A DNA stretch of 64,000 nucleotides from Euryarchaeota archaeon UBA259 (GCA_002506275.1 DAXG01000029.1:41324-105323), one strand, 5' to 3'; shown: positions 16,696 to 26,068, counted from the stretch's first letter. The notes: generated from the sequence alone by a model not told the origin. Numbers and translations: made by a program.

Positions 16696-17721
16696 ATGGC
16701 AGAAGACGTATTGTATATTGGAATTGATTTGGGAACCTTCCGTTCGGTTATGGTTTCATCCGACAGCCACGAAGTTGAAGAGTTGACCGTAATCGGTACT
16801 CCGAAAGATCCGATTGCCCGTAATTTCCTCAAGCGTGATGTTTTGTTTGGCGAAGAAGCTCTCAAAAACCGACTCGCGCTCAACCTTTTCCGGCCGCTCG
16901 AACTTGGTGTTATCAAAGACACGCAAGAAGACCGTGAATTCATTGCACACTTCATCACCCACCTGATTGGACTTTCAGACCCAGAAGACTACGACCGCGT
17001 CGTCGCTGTCATTGGTGCTCCTGCTGAAGCAAGTTACGTCGACAAGACCGCAATTTTTGATGCAGCAGCAGGTTCAGTTAACGCTGCTATGATTATCTCC
17101 GAACCTTTCGCTGTGGCATACGCTCTGGACATGATTGAACACACACTCGTTATCGATATTGGTGCAGGAACTGCTGACCTTTGCCGAGTTTACGGTACAA
17201 TCCCGGGTCCTGGCGACCAAATGCACACCGGTCACGCAGGTGATTTTGTTGACCGAAAAATCATCGAAGAAGTTCAATCCAAGTACAGCGGTGCACAAAT
17301 CACCAAGGATATGGCACGACGATGGAAGGAACAGTATTCCTTTGTAGGAACAGCATCCCCTGACGAACCAGTTATGGTTGACTTCTCAATTGAAGGCAAA
17401 GCCATGAATCTTGACATCACCGATTGCATTCAACGAGCATGCGAATCGATTGTTGATCCGATTGTCGAGAATGTTAAGGAATTGATTTCTGGTTCCAACC
17501 CTGAATATCACGACCAATTCCGTCGAAACATGGTACTCGCAGGTGGCGGTTCTGGAATCAAAGGCCTTGGCGCTATGATTGAGCGTAAACTTTCAGATAT
17601 GGGCGATGTCAATGTACACGTGGTAGACGACCCTGTTCGATTGGGTGCTATGGGAGGTCTACGACTTGCTATGGAAGTTCCAGAAGAGATGTGGAAGAAC
17701 CTTACTCTCGCATCCCGTTGA
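16696..17721 (+). CDS. MreB/MamK-like actin-family ATPase
   Basis: A 341-residue actin-superfamily protein. Phosphate-1 motif IGIDLGTFRS (8-17), phosphate-2 DIGAGTADL (154-162) and the adenosine motif LAGGGSGIKGLG (about 278-289) are intact, and ISEPFAVAYAL matches the connect region. Length fits MreB/MamK rather than Hsp70. Such proteins polymerise into cytoskeletal filaments with ATP; in rod-shaped or magnetosome-forming cells they position envelope or organelles. ATG 16696 is preferred to an upstream TTG (16687); a TATA-like TTCATAAG at 16656-16663 fits a short leader. The 3' end overlaps the opposing gene by 20 bp. Whether it polymerises is unknown. Confidence 0.85.
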   Translation: MAEDVLYIGIDLGTFRSVMVSSDSHEVEELTVIGTPKDPIARNFLKRDVLFGEEALKNRLALNLFRPLELGVIKDTQEDREFIAHFITHLIGLSDPEDYDRVVAVIGAPAEASYVDKTAIFDAAAGSVNAAMIISEPFAVAYALDMIEHTLVIDIGAGTADLCRVYGTIPGPGDQMHTGHAGDFVDRKIIEEVQSKYSGAQITKDMARRWKEQYSFVGTASPDEPVMVDFSIEGKAMNLDITDCIQRACESIVDPIVENVKELISGSNPEYHDQFRRNMVLAGGGSGIKGLGAMIERKLSDMGDVNVHVVDDPVRLGAMGGLRLAMEVPEEMWKNLTLASR

Positions 17722-18373
17722 TGTACAGCATTGTTTCGATAATCACCCACCCTGACTTTCCAGTAACTTGTACCCATTTAGGCTTGATTTTCTTAATGAT
17801 TGCTTCAATCAACCGCATGTTCGCACCAAGAGCGGGGTCCGTCTGAATAAGGTCGGCGAGGTGTTCTGGGTTAAGGCCAGTTTTATGTGAGAAGTATTGA
17901 ACAGTATCCACTTCGACCAAATGCCTGTGGCAAACCATTTGCTTCCAATCTGCAGTAGAAAAGTCCGAAGCAGTTTCGGTAAACCAGTGCTTACCCAGCC
18001 AGCTACCGTATTTGTTGAAGTATCGACGATTTCTTTCTTCTCGAAGGAAATATTGGTTTTGAAACTGAATCCAATTCTCTAAATCAACCACTTTTCCTGA
18101 ATTTCGGTAGTTGTGCAAGCATTCCATTGGCAAATTGATGTTCACTCTCTGGAAGTTTTCATCAAAATTGCGTTTCGGGTTAATGCCCAAAAGAAGAACA
18201 CATTCACCAGGTGGGACACTGTCGATGTCACCTACGTATGTATGCGGAGGTACATTTGGATCGAGCAATGCGTCTCCCTTAAGATTCAGCGATTGATTCA
18301 AACGATTGACTGCGGCTTCATGGTCTTGTTCGATTACTTCCAGCCATTCATCCATGACCATTCCAAGCACCAT
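17702..18373 (-). CDS. Unknown protein with a UDG-like GINPKR motif
   Basis: A 223-residue soluble protein. VPPGECVLLLGINPKRNFDE (about 54-73) resembles the motif A strand-loop of the uracil-DNA glycosylase superfamily (GINP), and KPKWVQVTGKSGW near the end could be a later beta-strand. The classical UDG water-activating residues and a C-terminal HPS-type motif are not obvious, so the link is weak. It is rich in aromatic and basic residues in the middle (REERNRRYFNKYGSWLGKHW). It overlaps the 3' end of proS slightly and the actin gene by 20 bp at its own end. Function unassigned. Confidence 0.65.
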   Translation of the reverse strand: MVLGMVMDEWLEVIEQDHEAAVNRLNQSLNLKGDALLDPNVPPHTYVGDIDSVPPGECVLLLGINPKRNFDENFQRVNINLPMECLHNYRNSGKVVDLENWIQFQNQYFLREERNRRYFNKYGSWLGKHWFTETASDFSTADWKQMVCHRHLVEVDTVQYFSHKTGLNPEHLADLIQTDPALGANMRLIEAIIKKIKPKWVQVTGKSGWVIIETMLYINGMRE

Positions 18374-18374
18374 C

Positions 18375-19931
18375 TCAGTATGTTTTGGCAAGAATCACAC
18401 GGCGACGGGTCATTTTGCCGCTCATATGGCAAGGCTGTTCAGTTTCGTATTCATCGGTTGAATCCCCGAGGAAAGTCAGGCTTGTTGCACGCTCTATGGC
18501 TTCAGCATGAGCATCGGTGCCGTCAAATGGAATCTCGTAGATTTTACCCTCTTCGATTTCTCCGTTCATGACCCAAGTTCCGTCTTGCTCAGTGAAATTA
18601 GGCAACGGTTGTATGACATCGGACATGTGGGCAGATGAACGCTTTCGCAATTCTTCAGCAATTTCATCGAGTATGGTTTTACATGCATTTGAGAGGTCCT
18701 CCATTGGAATGGGCTCTTTACCTCCAGTTCTACGGGCAGCAAAAGCAGTACCTTGTGCAATATCTCGCGGACCAACATCTAGTCGGAGTGGTACGCCCTT
18801 GATTTCCCAATCGTAGTACTTCTGCCCTGCATGAATGTCTCGAGCATCAACTTTAACTCGAAGTCCGCTCGCTCGGAGTGTTGTTGCCATTTCGTTGGCA
18901 ACCGATACCGTATCGACCTCTGAATTCTTACGAATCATTGGGCATATGACCACTTGGAAGGGTGCTACTGCTGGAGGCATGATAAGTCCGTTTTCGTCAC
19001 CGTGCATACCTACAACAGCACCTAAGAGCCGTTCTGACATACCGTACGTTGTTTGGTGGCAGAATTGTTGTTTTGCCTCTAAGTTCTCGTAAGAGAGGTC
19101 GAAAGCCTTCGCCCACTGATCTCTATAGTGGTGGCAAGAAGCCACTTGCAAGGTCCTCCCATTTGGCATGACTGCATCGATGCCAATGGTGTACCATGCG
19201 CCAGGAAATGTATCCCAGACCGGACGCTTTGCCTTGATGATTGGGAGGCAAAGGTCGTGCATGATGTTGTTCACAATTTCAAGGTCCTGCTCGATTTGAC
19301 GTGAGGCGTCTTCTTCGTCGGCATGCGCAGTATGAGCTTCGAAGAAGTGAATTTCACGTACCCGGATGAATGAGCGAGTTTGCTTGGTTTCGTACCGGAA
19401 GGTATTGACCATTTGGTAGACTTTCAAGGGTAGGTCTTTGTGGGAGCGTATCCAAAGTGGGAACATGGTGTACATTGCAGTTTCAGAAGTTGGTCGCAAG
19501 AACATAGGGATGTCGAGTTCATTTTCTCCAGCATGTTTGACCCAGTAGACTTCTTTCTTGAAGCCACCCTCTTCGTCCTCATCGCGTAGGTCATCGGGAT
19601 CCACCCCTTCTTCACGTGCCCTTTTGAGTCGCGCAACCAGAGCGTTTTCTTTTTCCAACAGGTTTTCTGGAATGAGCAATGGGAAATGAACTTCCTCGTG
19701 TTCGGTCCTTTCCATCTCTGCATGAGTTAGGCTGTCGATGAGTTTCATCGTCTTCCACCCGTAAGGTCTCCAAACATCCATGCCTTTGATTGGGTACCGC
19801 TTGTCCACCAATTCGGCTGCCTCCACCATGAATGGATACCATTCGGTAAAATTGTCAGCTTTTGACGGTATGCCACGCTTGGCCTTACTCGGTCCTTTGC
19901 CCATGGGCGGGACTCGCCATCTCTCGCTCAT
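18375..19931 (-). CDS. proS: Prolyl-tRNA synthetase (archaeal/eukaryotic type)
   Basis: A 518-residue class II synthetase lacking the bacterial editing insertion. Class II motifs: DVWRPYGWKTMKLID and motif 2 LRPTSETAMYTMFPLWIRSH with FRYETKQTRSFIRVREI, then motif 3 around SERLLGAVVGMHGDENGLIMP. The C-terminal anticodon-binding domain follows (VVICPMIRKN and RVKVDARDIHAGQKYYDWE). It charges tRNA-Pro. ATG 19931 is used; 19904 (MGKGPSKAKRG) is also possible and closer to the family start. The gene ends 2 nt before the next leftward gene, so they are probably cotranscribed. Confidence 0.96.
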   Translation of the reverse strand: MSERWRVPPMGKGPSKAKRGIPSKADNFTEWYPFMVEAAELVDKRYPIKGMDVWRPYGWKTMKLIDSLTHAEMERTEHEEVHFPLLIPENLLEKENALVARLKRAREEGVDPDDLRDEDEEGGFKKEVYWVKHAGENELDIPMFLRPTSETAMYTMFPLWIRSHKDLPLKVYQMVNTFRYETKQTRSFIRVREIHFFEAHTAHADEEDASRQIEQDLEIVNNIMHDLCLPIIKAKRPVWDTFPGAWYTIGIDAVMPNGRTLQVASCHHYRDQWAKAFDLSYENLEAKQQFCHQTTYGMSERLLGAVVGMHGDENGLIMPPAVAPFQVVICPMIRKNSEVDTVSVANEMATTLRASGLRVKVDARDIHAGQKYYDWEIKGVPLRLDVGPRDIAQGTAFAARRTGGKEPIPMEDLSNACKTILDEIAEELRKRSSAHMSDVIQPLPNFTEQDGTWVMNGEIEEGKIYEIPFDGTDAHAEAIERATSLTFLGDSTDEYETEQPCHMSGKMTRRRVILAKTY

Positions 19932-19984
19932 CAAGATGACGCTCAAACTAGAACAAGAATGGAGTTCTCAAAAGGTGAACCGAG

Positions 19985-20263
19985 TCATTCAATCTCATCA
20001 GATGATTTCTTGGAATTCGTTGCCGAGGAACGAGCAAAGAAACCCAACATAGCAGTGATGAACCACGCGACTTCCAGAATAAAGAACGCCCATTCCTCAA
20101 TCAGGTATGCACGTATTGCAAGGATGCCAGAACCAACTGCCATGAGCAAGAGATACGATGAGGCTTTACTGTGTATGATGCTCTGCGTCTCAAGAAAAAA
20201 AGCGCAGAGAATGAGAAACATCCCAAGGAATGCCACCGTCTCAGAGTTGAAAGTGAAGTCCAT
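19985..20263 (-). CDS. Small membrane protein, CBU_0592-like
   Basis: A 92-residue protein with three predicted transmembrane helices (VAFLGMFLILCAFFLE, SYLLLMAVGSGILAIRAYLI, WAFFILEVAWFITAMLGFFA). The pattern of a Tyr/Ser loop then LLNxxGxxxLAxxAxxxxxW resembles the CBU_0592 small membrane-protein family, whose function is unknown. A GGTG site lies about 6 nt before ATG 20263; a GTG at 20278 overlapping the upstream stop is an alternative. It follows another membrane protein gene directly, forming a two-gene unit. Confidence 0.7.
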   Translation of the reverse strand: MDFTFNSETVAFLGMFLILCAFFLETQSIIHSKASSYLLLMAVGSGILAIRAYLIEEWAFFILEVAWFITAMLGFFARSSATNSKKSSDEIE

Positions 20264-20274
20264 GGAAGCACCGG

Positions 20275-20850
20275 TCACTTTCGCATGGAGAGGAAGAGAG
20301 CACCAGTGAGTACAACGACTGCCACGATATCAGGAATGCCGTATATTCCTGTTTGAACAGGCTCTGACCAACCGTAGCCGGTGTTGATTTTGTATGCCTC
20401 CATCAAATTGATGCGTGTGTACCCATCGGTTGGACACAAATCTCCTGCTTCACACATAGAACCGAACACCGACGACCAAACACCGAAGAGGTTCAGCACC
20501 ACGGCTCCGAGTCCGACCATGAGCAATCGTGCAAGGTTGTTGGATTTCTTTGCAACCCTCACTTCAGCGGCCACGGGTATTTCGGCTGACGGCATAGGAA
20601 GTGCCGTTACCGGGGCAATGTCGCCAATCACTTCGATCAGCATGTCCGTAGGGGGAGCCACTTCTGTGATTGGAGCGGCGATGGCAGAATCGATGGATTG
20701 AGCGTCCCTCGGTTTAACTGGAGTGACTGGAGAGATTTTGATGCCGTAAATACGGTCAGCAAGACTCACTAAAACCGGGTCACCAGCAATTTCTTCAGGT
20801 GAAAAGTCACCCGCTAAGAGTTTCTTCAACAAGTCATTTGATGATGTCAT
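20275..20850 (-). CDS. Membrane protein of unknown function with cytosolic N-terminal region
   Basis: A 191-residue protein. The N-terminal about 100 residues are soluble and Pro/Ala/Val rich (an initial helix SSNDLLKKLLAGDFSPEEIA, then a linker). Two predicted membrane helices follow (LARLLMVGLGAVVLNLFGVW and IPDIVAVVVLTGALFLSM), separated by an extracytoplasmic loop with a Cys pair (CEAGDLC) that could form a disulfide. No family recognised. It lies upstream of, and overlaps or abuts, the small CBU_0592-like gene. Confidence 0.7.
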   Translation of the reverse strand: MTSSNDLLKKLLAGDFSPEEIAGDPVLVSLADRIYGIKISPVTPVKPRDAQSIDSAIAAPITEVAPPTDMLIEVIGDIAPVTALPMPSAEIPVAAEVRVAKKSNNLARLLMVGLGAVVLNLFGVWSSVFGSMCEAGDLCPTDGYTRINLMEAYKINTGYGWSEPVQTGIYGIPDIVAVVVLTGALFLSMRK

Positions 20851-20922
20851 CTCTCGGCCTCCGTAAGTAATCGGGTGAAGCCTTCCTTCAAGAAGCCTCC
20901 TTCTCTATAGCCTTCGTCAAAA

Positions 20923-21585
20923 TCAAGCATTTCCTGCCTTTTCTACTTCTGCCCAGTCCTTCATGAATCCTTCAAGGCCTCGATCGGTGAGTGGGTGCTT
21001 CATGAGTTGGCGGAATGTCTTTGCAGGCATTGTTGCGGTATGTGCTCCGAGTTGGATGCACTGCAGCACATGAGTCGGGTGTCGTATCGAAGCGGCGAGT
21101 ACCTTTGTGGTAATGTATGGATAATTTGCCCAAGTGTCCATGATTTCAGCAATCAGCGTCATTCCGTCATGCCCGGTATCGTCGATACGACCGATGAATG
21201 GAGATACATATGTTGCACCAGCTTTAGCAGCCATAAGCGCTTGAGCCGCGGAAAAGATGAGAGTGACGTTCGTGTCAATTCCTTCTCCATTGAGAACTTT
21301 AGTTGCTGCGAGACCTTCTGGAGTACACGGGATTTTGATAATGACATTATCTGGAAGTTCTGCCTTTAATGCTCTCCCTTGAGTAATCATCCCCTCAGTG
21401 TCCATTGCAGTTACTTCTGCCGATATTGGCCCATCGCAAATCGAAGCAATTTCAGCGACCACTTGTTTGAAGTCACGACCACTTTTCTTAATCAAAGAAG
21501 GGTTGGTGGTCACACCATCAAGAATACCCCATGCGGCAATTTCACGAATTTCGTCTACGTCGGCTGTGTCAAGGAAGAACTCCAT
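20923..21585 (-). CDS. tal: Transaldolase (TalB/FSA-like short form)
   Basis: A 220-residue TIM-barrel protein starting [13 protein letters not shown], the hallmark of the short transaldolase/fructose-6-phosphate aldolase group. GVTTNPSLI (24-32), [13 protein letters not shown] and the Schiff-base lysine in VIIKIPCT (K84) are present, with [19 protein letters not shown] downstream. It transfers dihydroxyacetone units in the non-oxidative pentose phosphate pathway. It lies downstream of the MazG-like and split transketolase genes on the same strand, completing that branch. ATG 21585 gives the conserved N-terminus; 21615 would add ten unrelated residues. Transaldolase versus F6P aldolase activity cannot be separated by eye. 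Confidence 0.92.
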   Translation of the reverse strand: MEFFLDTADVDEIREIAAWGILDGVTTNPSLIKKSGRDFKQVVAEIASICDGPISAEVTAMDTEGMITQGRALKAELPDNVIIKIPCTPEGLAATKVLNGEGIDTNVTLIFSAAQALMAAKAGATYVSPFIGRIDDTGHDGMTLIAEIMDTWANYPYITTKVLAASIRHPTHVLQCIQLGAHTATMPAKTFRQLMKHPLTDRGLEGFMKDWAEVEKAGNA

Positions 21586-21640
21586 GATGCGAGGATGTGG
21601 AAGGCACTCTTTCAAGTATTTGCTGTGAACATTGGCTTCG

Positions 21641-22003
21641 TCATTCGTAGTCTGTGTATTTTTTCGAATTTCCTTTCGCCTTCTCTACGGGGTATTTGGC
21701 CCTGTTTTTCTCGATTTTGTTCTTCATGATCTCGACGGGATCGAACTCTAAAACTGAGCATAATCGGAGACAGTAGACCATGACATCGGCCAATTCATCG
21801 CTGATGTCAACGGTAAGTTTTGGATTATCGAGAATTTCTTCGATGCTTGGGTTGCTCCACTGAATGGTTTCATTGAGTTCGCTCGCCTCAATGGACACGG
21901 AAGCCATCAAATTTTTGACGGTGTGAAATTGCTTCCAGTCCCTTTCATTGGTAAAGGAATCAACTGCTTTCATCGTTGAAGCAAGTGTATCTTCACCCGT
22001 CAT
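21641..22003 (-). CDS. MazG-like nucleotide pyrophosphohydrolase
   Basis: A 120-residue all-helical protein of the MazG/iMazG (RS21-C6) type. The EASELNE segment and [16 protein letters not shown] supply the ExxE and ExxD metal-binding acids of the family. These enzymes hydrolyse (d)NTPs, often non-canonical ones, to the monophosphate and pyrophosphate, cleaning the nucleotide pool. A GAGTG site precedes ATG 22003; an ATG at 22021 in frame is an alternative. The gene lies between the split transketolase and transaldolase in the same direction. Confidence 0.85.
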   Translation of the reverse strand: MTGEDTLASTMKAVDSFTNERDWKQFHTVKNLMASVSIEASELNETIQWSNPSIEEILDNPKLTVDISDELADVMVYCLRLCSVLEFDPVEIMKNKIEKNRAKYPVEKAKGNSKKYTDYE

Positions 22004-22045
22004 GAGTTGCACTCGGTGCATCTCGCTAATGTAACTTCAGCACTT

Positions 22046-22984
22046 TCACTTTCGTGAGATTGCTTTCTTCGCAGCCTCGGCAATGTACTTTGCTGATAAC
22101 TTCATGACGTCTAACATTTCGTCGGCTTGACCTGATTCTCCGAATCGGTCGGGCACACCGACCATTTCGAGAGGAGCGAATGCATTGGCAACAAGGTGTT
22201 CGGCAACCGCACTTCCTAGGCCACCGATGACGTTGTGGTCTTCAGCAGTCACGAGTGCCCCGCATCGTTCGACCATTTGGTCGACAAGAGCGCCATCAAG
22301 TGGCTTGAGCGTGTGCATGTCGATAACACTTGCATTGATGCCCTCTTCAATCAACATCTCTGCAGCCTTGAGCGATTCAGAAACCAAAACTCCACATGCG
22401 ATTATGGCAACATCATTTCCGTCTTTCAATTCGATTCCTTTACCGATTTGAATGGACTCAGGGTCAACATCGTCGTACAAGACGGGGGTCTTGTTACGAG
22501 CAGTTCTCATGTAGGATGGTGAATTCGTTTCGGCCAGTCGTGCGGTGAGAATGCGAGTGCTTACGTCATCGCATGGGTGAAGAACAGTTACGTTTGGCAG
22601 AGTCCGGAATACGGCCAGGTCTTCGATGGATTGGGCAGATGAACCATCTGTACCCGTGTGGGTTCCACCGTGACTTCCACAAAGGTGAACTGCCAAATTT
22701 GGACGTGCAACTCCGTTTCTCATTTGCTCGAAGGCGCGTTCGGTGAATATAGCGAACGTACTGGCGAATGGAATATATCCAGAAGCAGCCATACCTGCAC
22801 CAACCAACAGCATGTTTTGTTCGCCGATACCGCAGGATACAGTTCGTTCTGGGTGAGCCTTTCGGAAATGCAGAGACTTGGTGGATTTACCTAAATCCGC
22901 TTCTAGAACAACCACTTTCGGATTGTCCGCGAGGTCGAGGAGTGCTTGGCCGTAGCCGTCACGTGTTGCTGCCATCCGTGTCAT
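22046..22984 (-). CDS. tktB: Transketolase, C-terminal subunit
   Basis: A 312-residue protein equal to the middle and C-terminal domains of transketolase. It has RDGYGQALLDLADNPKVVVL, GIGEQNMLLVGAGMAASGYI (pyrimidine domain, with the catalytic Glu in GIGEQN), HLCGSHGGTHTGTDGSSAQS, HPCDDVSTR and a C-terminal domain with TLKPLDGALV and EDHNVIGGLGSAV. It works with the separately encoded N-terminal subunit to transfer two-carbon ketol units with thiamine diphosphate. The ATG overlaps the stop of the N-terminal subunit (ATGA), so equal synthesis is expected. Confidence 0.94.
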   Translation of the reverse strand: MTRMAATRDGYGQALLDLADNPKVVVLEADLGKSTKSLHFRKAHPERTVSCGIGEQNMLLVGAGMAASGYIPFASTFAIFTERAFEQMRNGVARPNLAVHLCGSHGGTHTGTDGSSAQSIEDLAVFRTLPNVTVLHPCDDVSTRILTARLAETNSPSYMRTARNKTPVLYDDVDPESIQIGKGIELKDGNDVAIIACGVLVSESLKAAEMLIEEGINASVIDMHTLKPLDGALVDQMVERCGALVTAEDHNVIGGLGSAVAEHLVANAFAPLEMVGVPDRFGESGQADEMLDVMKLSAKYIAEAAKKAISRK

Positions 22985-23814
22985 GCTTCCACCTCTCCAA
23001 GTTCGACCATGGCTTGATGGAATTGTTCGTCGTTTGGTGCAGCACCATGGAACGAAGGATTGTTCTCCATGTAGGATATACCTGCGCCCTTGATGGTGTG
23101 GGCAATAAGAATTGACGGTCCGTTGCAATTTTCAGGCGCTTCAAGGAAATCTAAACCTTCCATGACTTGAGTCATATCGTGGCCATCAATTTCTTTGACG
23201 TTCCATCCAAATGCCTTCCACTTTGCTGGGATGTCAAACATTCGCATTTGTTCTTCACAGAAATCATCGTTTTGTATTCGGTTTCGGTCAAGAATGACTT
23301 TGAGATTACCGAGTTCATGATGTGCAGCAGCCATTGCTGCCTCCCATACGCTGCCTTCCTGCATTTCTCCATCACCAATCATGACGAAAGCTCTACGTTC
23401 GCTGGCATCGAGTCGAGCAGCAGTAGCACATCCCATTCCAAACGACAGCCCCATTCCAAGAGAACCTGCAGAGAAATCGACTCCAGGGCACCATTTCATG
23501 TCGACGTGACCTTGGCAAACTCCGCCGAGGACGCGGTATGATTTGAGGTCTTCATGGGAGATAAAACCCATTTCTGCTAAGATCGCGTACATCCCTGGAG
23601 ATGCGTGACCCTTTGAGAGGATAAATCGATCTCGGTCCTCCCAATCTGGTTGGTCGGGACGAACTCGCATCCGTGTCGCATAGAGTGCAGATATGAGGTC
23701 AATCTCCGAGAGTGAACCACCAGGATGGCCCGCTTGAGCACGGTGAACCATTTTGACAATTTCAACACGGCATTTCCGTGCAATTTCTTCTAATTCACTG
23801 ATGGACTTGGACAT
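22981..23814 (-). CDS. tktA: Transketolase, N-terminal subunit
   Basis: A 277-residue protein corresponding to the thiamine-diphosphate pyrophosphate-binding domain. HRAQAGHPGGSLSEIDLISA, RFILSKGHASPGMYAIL, GSLGMGLSFGMGCA and the ThDP motif GDGEMQEGSVWEAAMAAAHH ending in DRNRIQND are clear. It pairs with the following gene to make a split transketolase, an arrangement common in archaea. ATG 23814 gives the standard N-terminus. It heads the leftward unit tktA-tktB-mazG-tal. Confidence 0.94.
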   Translation of the reverse strand: MSKSISELEEIARKCRVEIVKMVHRAQAGHPGGSLSEIDLISALYATRMRVRPDQPDWEDRDRFILSKGHASPGMYAILAEMGFISHEDLKSYRVLGGVCQGHVDMKWCPGVDFSAGSLGMGLSFGMGCATAARLDASERRAFVMIGDGEMQEGSVWEAAMAAAHHELGNLKVILDRNRIQNDDFCEEQMRMFDIPAKWKAFGWNVKEIDGHDMTQVMEGLDFLEAPENCNGPSILIAHTIKGAGISYMENNPSFHGAAPNDEQFHQAMVELGEVEA

Positions 23815-23895
23815 TGGTTGACCCTCGTAATACTGTGCCTTGGCGGGAGACCTTTGATGGTTTTCCCTGCATTCGGATGGATACACGATAGGAAA

Positions 23896-25944
23896 TCACT
23901 TCAAGTTCCGGAGTCTGAAGGCATTCAAGAATTTTTGACAAGCGTTGAGTACAATGATTCTCGATTCATACACAAGATTTCCACCTTTTGGCAACGCCCG
24001 GGTTGCTAACCAGATGAATACGGCTACAAACCATCCAAAGAACATCAGCGAAAAGATATCTCCAAGGGTGGTAACCCCAAACAATTTGCTAAGATTGATA
24101 TCGCTAACAACGAGTAATGCAATGAAGACTCCGAGCAACGATTCGCCGGCTATGAATCCAGCGCCGATGAGAACTCCACGATTTTCGACTTCTTTCGCAG
24201 CTTTTTTGGCAGCTGGAGACGGCTCTGATTCAAGAGAACCATCAATGCGAATATAGGCTGAGTGGAGGGCAAAATAAGAGATTATTCCACCGAGCATGAT
24301 TGGAACTGAGAGAGCCAGCGGGAGATAGATTCCAATAGCTACACTCATAACAGGCATTTTGAGCACAATCAGTACGACTGCTATGACAGCACCCAACAGC
24401 ACCATTTCGACGTTGAGACCTCCTCCGAAAGCCCCTTGGACAATGGCACCGATCAATTCTGCTTGTGGGGCAAACAACGCCTTTTCGCATCCCGGGTCCG
24501 AAGGTAACGGATTGATTTCGCAAGCAGTTTTTGAAATCCTGAATGCATTGTGGAGCAATTGTAATGTCGGGCCAATGATAATTGCACCGGTCACTACACC
24601 AATAATTTCTGCAGTTTGTTGCCTCCATGGAGTTGCACCAACCATGTGACCTGTCTTGAGGTCCTGCATGACGTCTCCAGCAATTGCTGCTGATGATGCA
24701 ACGATAGCGGCAATCAACATTGTTGCCAACATTAATTCTTGAGTTTGTAATCCAAGGAAGAAATCACCAACAACCCACACCAGTGCTACGGTGAACAGCA
24801 GTGTGGCGATGGTCATTCCTGAAACTGGAGAGTTGGATGACCCCACGACACCAGCGATGTAGCCTGCAACAGCTGCAAAGAAGAACGAAACTACTCCGAG
24901 GAATAATGCACCTGCCAGAGCAAGGATAAGCGAGCCAGTCGCCCACCAATAATAGAGGAAGGTGAGGATAACCAGTATCCCACAAAAGATCAAGACTTTA
25001 TCCAATGGAAGGTCAATTTCAGTTCTTAGAAGTTCTTCTGAAGAGTCGTCTTTCTTGATAAGGGCTTTTGAAAGGCCAGTCAAGATGGTTTTTCGCATCG
25101 ACCAAAGCGTGTAAACACCACCGACGACCATTGCACCTACGCCCACATAACGGATTTGGGTAACCCAGATCATGGTGAAACTCGACACCAAATCGGGTGC
25201 AGGGGGCCATCCACGAAGGAGTCCGTACATTGGAACAAGTATAGCAAATCCAATGACACCGCCAAGGAAAATAAACGACGCAATGCGTATCCCAACGATG
25301 TACCCAACTGAGAGCAGCGCAACTGAAAGGTCGATACCAGCGGAAAATCGAGTACCCAGAAATTCCCAAGCGGCTTCGACTTTGTGGTGAGTCACCTCAA
25401 AGCCCTTCACCATCAGTCCGTAGATTGCCCCAATGGCAAGGGCGTAGAGAATGGCTAATGCTCCTTCACCGCCTTCTTCTCCCGCAACGAGGACTTCGCG
25501 GCATGCCACACCTTCTGGGTACGGTAAAGCTTCTTCGACAATGAACAACCGACGCAAAGCGATGGTGAACATGGTCCCTAATAATCCGCCAAGAAGTGCA
25601 ATAATCATGGTGTCGAGCCATTGAATTTCTTGCCAAATCCCGATGACCAAGAGAGCGGGAACGGTAAAAATAATTCCGGCAGCCAAAGATTCACCTGCGC
25701 TGGCCATGGTCTGCACAGCGTTGTTCTCAAGTATGGACACATCTTGGAACAATGTCCGTAGAATTATCATTGACATTACTGCAGCAGGAATGCTTGCAGA
25801 TACTGTCATTCCCGCATACAATCCAAGATAGGCGTTGGCAGCGGTCATGAGAATTCCAAGAACAATTCCAACAACAACGACACGTAAAGTAAGTTCTTTC
25901 GGAGACTCTGAGGCTGGGATGTAAGGCTCACCCAAATCGCTCAT
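23896..25944 (-). CDS. OPT-family oligopeptide transporter
   Basis: A 682-residue polytopic membrane protein with about 15 hydrophobic segments. The N-terminus ELTLRVVVVGIVLGILMTAA then NAYLGLYAGMTVSASIPAAV is characteristic of the OPT family, as are PYPEGVACREVLVAGE, AGDVMQDLKTGHMVGATPWR and a C-terminal FIAGESLLGVFIALL. OPT proteins are proton-coupled importers of oligopeptides, or of metal-siderophore complexes in the YSL branch. The segments look like the bacterial/archaeal OPT branch, whose substrates are mostly unproven. It fits a peptide-degrading heterotroph. It lies 81 nt upstream of tktA on the same strand. Confidence 0.93.
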   Translation of the reverse strand: MSDLGEPYIPASESPKELTLRVVVVGIVLGILMTAANAYLGLYAGMTVSASIPAAVMSMIILRTLFQDVSILENNAVQTMASAGESLAAGIIFTVPALLVIGIWQEIQWLDTMIIALLGGLLGTMFTIALRRLFIVEEALPYPEGVACREVLVAGEEGGEGALAILYALAIGAIYGLMVKGFEVTHHKVEAAWEFLGTRFSAGIDLSVALLSVGYIVGIRIASFIFLGGVIGFAILVPMYGLLRGWPPAPDLVSSFTMIWVTQIRYVGVGAMVVGGVYTLWSMRKTILTGLSKALIKKDDSSEELLRTEIDLPLDKVLIFCGILVILTFLYYWWATGSLILALAGALFLGVVSFFFAAVAGYIAGVVGSSNSPVSGMTIATLLFTVALVWVVGDFFLGLQTQELMLATMLIAAIVASSAAIAGDVMQDLKTGHMVGATPWRQQTAEIIGVVTGAIIIGPTLQLLHNAFRISKTACEINPLPSDPGCEKALFAPQAELIGAIVQGAFGGGLNVEMVLLGAVIAVVLIVLKMPVMSVAIGIYLPLALSVPIMLGGIISYFALHSAYIRIDGSLESEPSPAAKKAAKEVENRGVLIGAGFIAGESLLGVFIALLVVSDINLSKLFGVTTLGDIFSLMFFGWFVAVFIWLATRALPKGGNLVYESRIIVLNACQKFLNAFRLRNLK

Positions 25945-26068
25945 GGACCCTCGAACCCGAAGCAGTTGTTCAATTCATCGCTTGACTCGAAAGGGAAGAC
26001 CACCATTATTATCATAAGTCCGCCATGGTACCAACAACCGCCTACGCAAGTAGGTGGGGTGTATTTTC

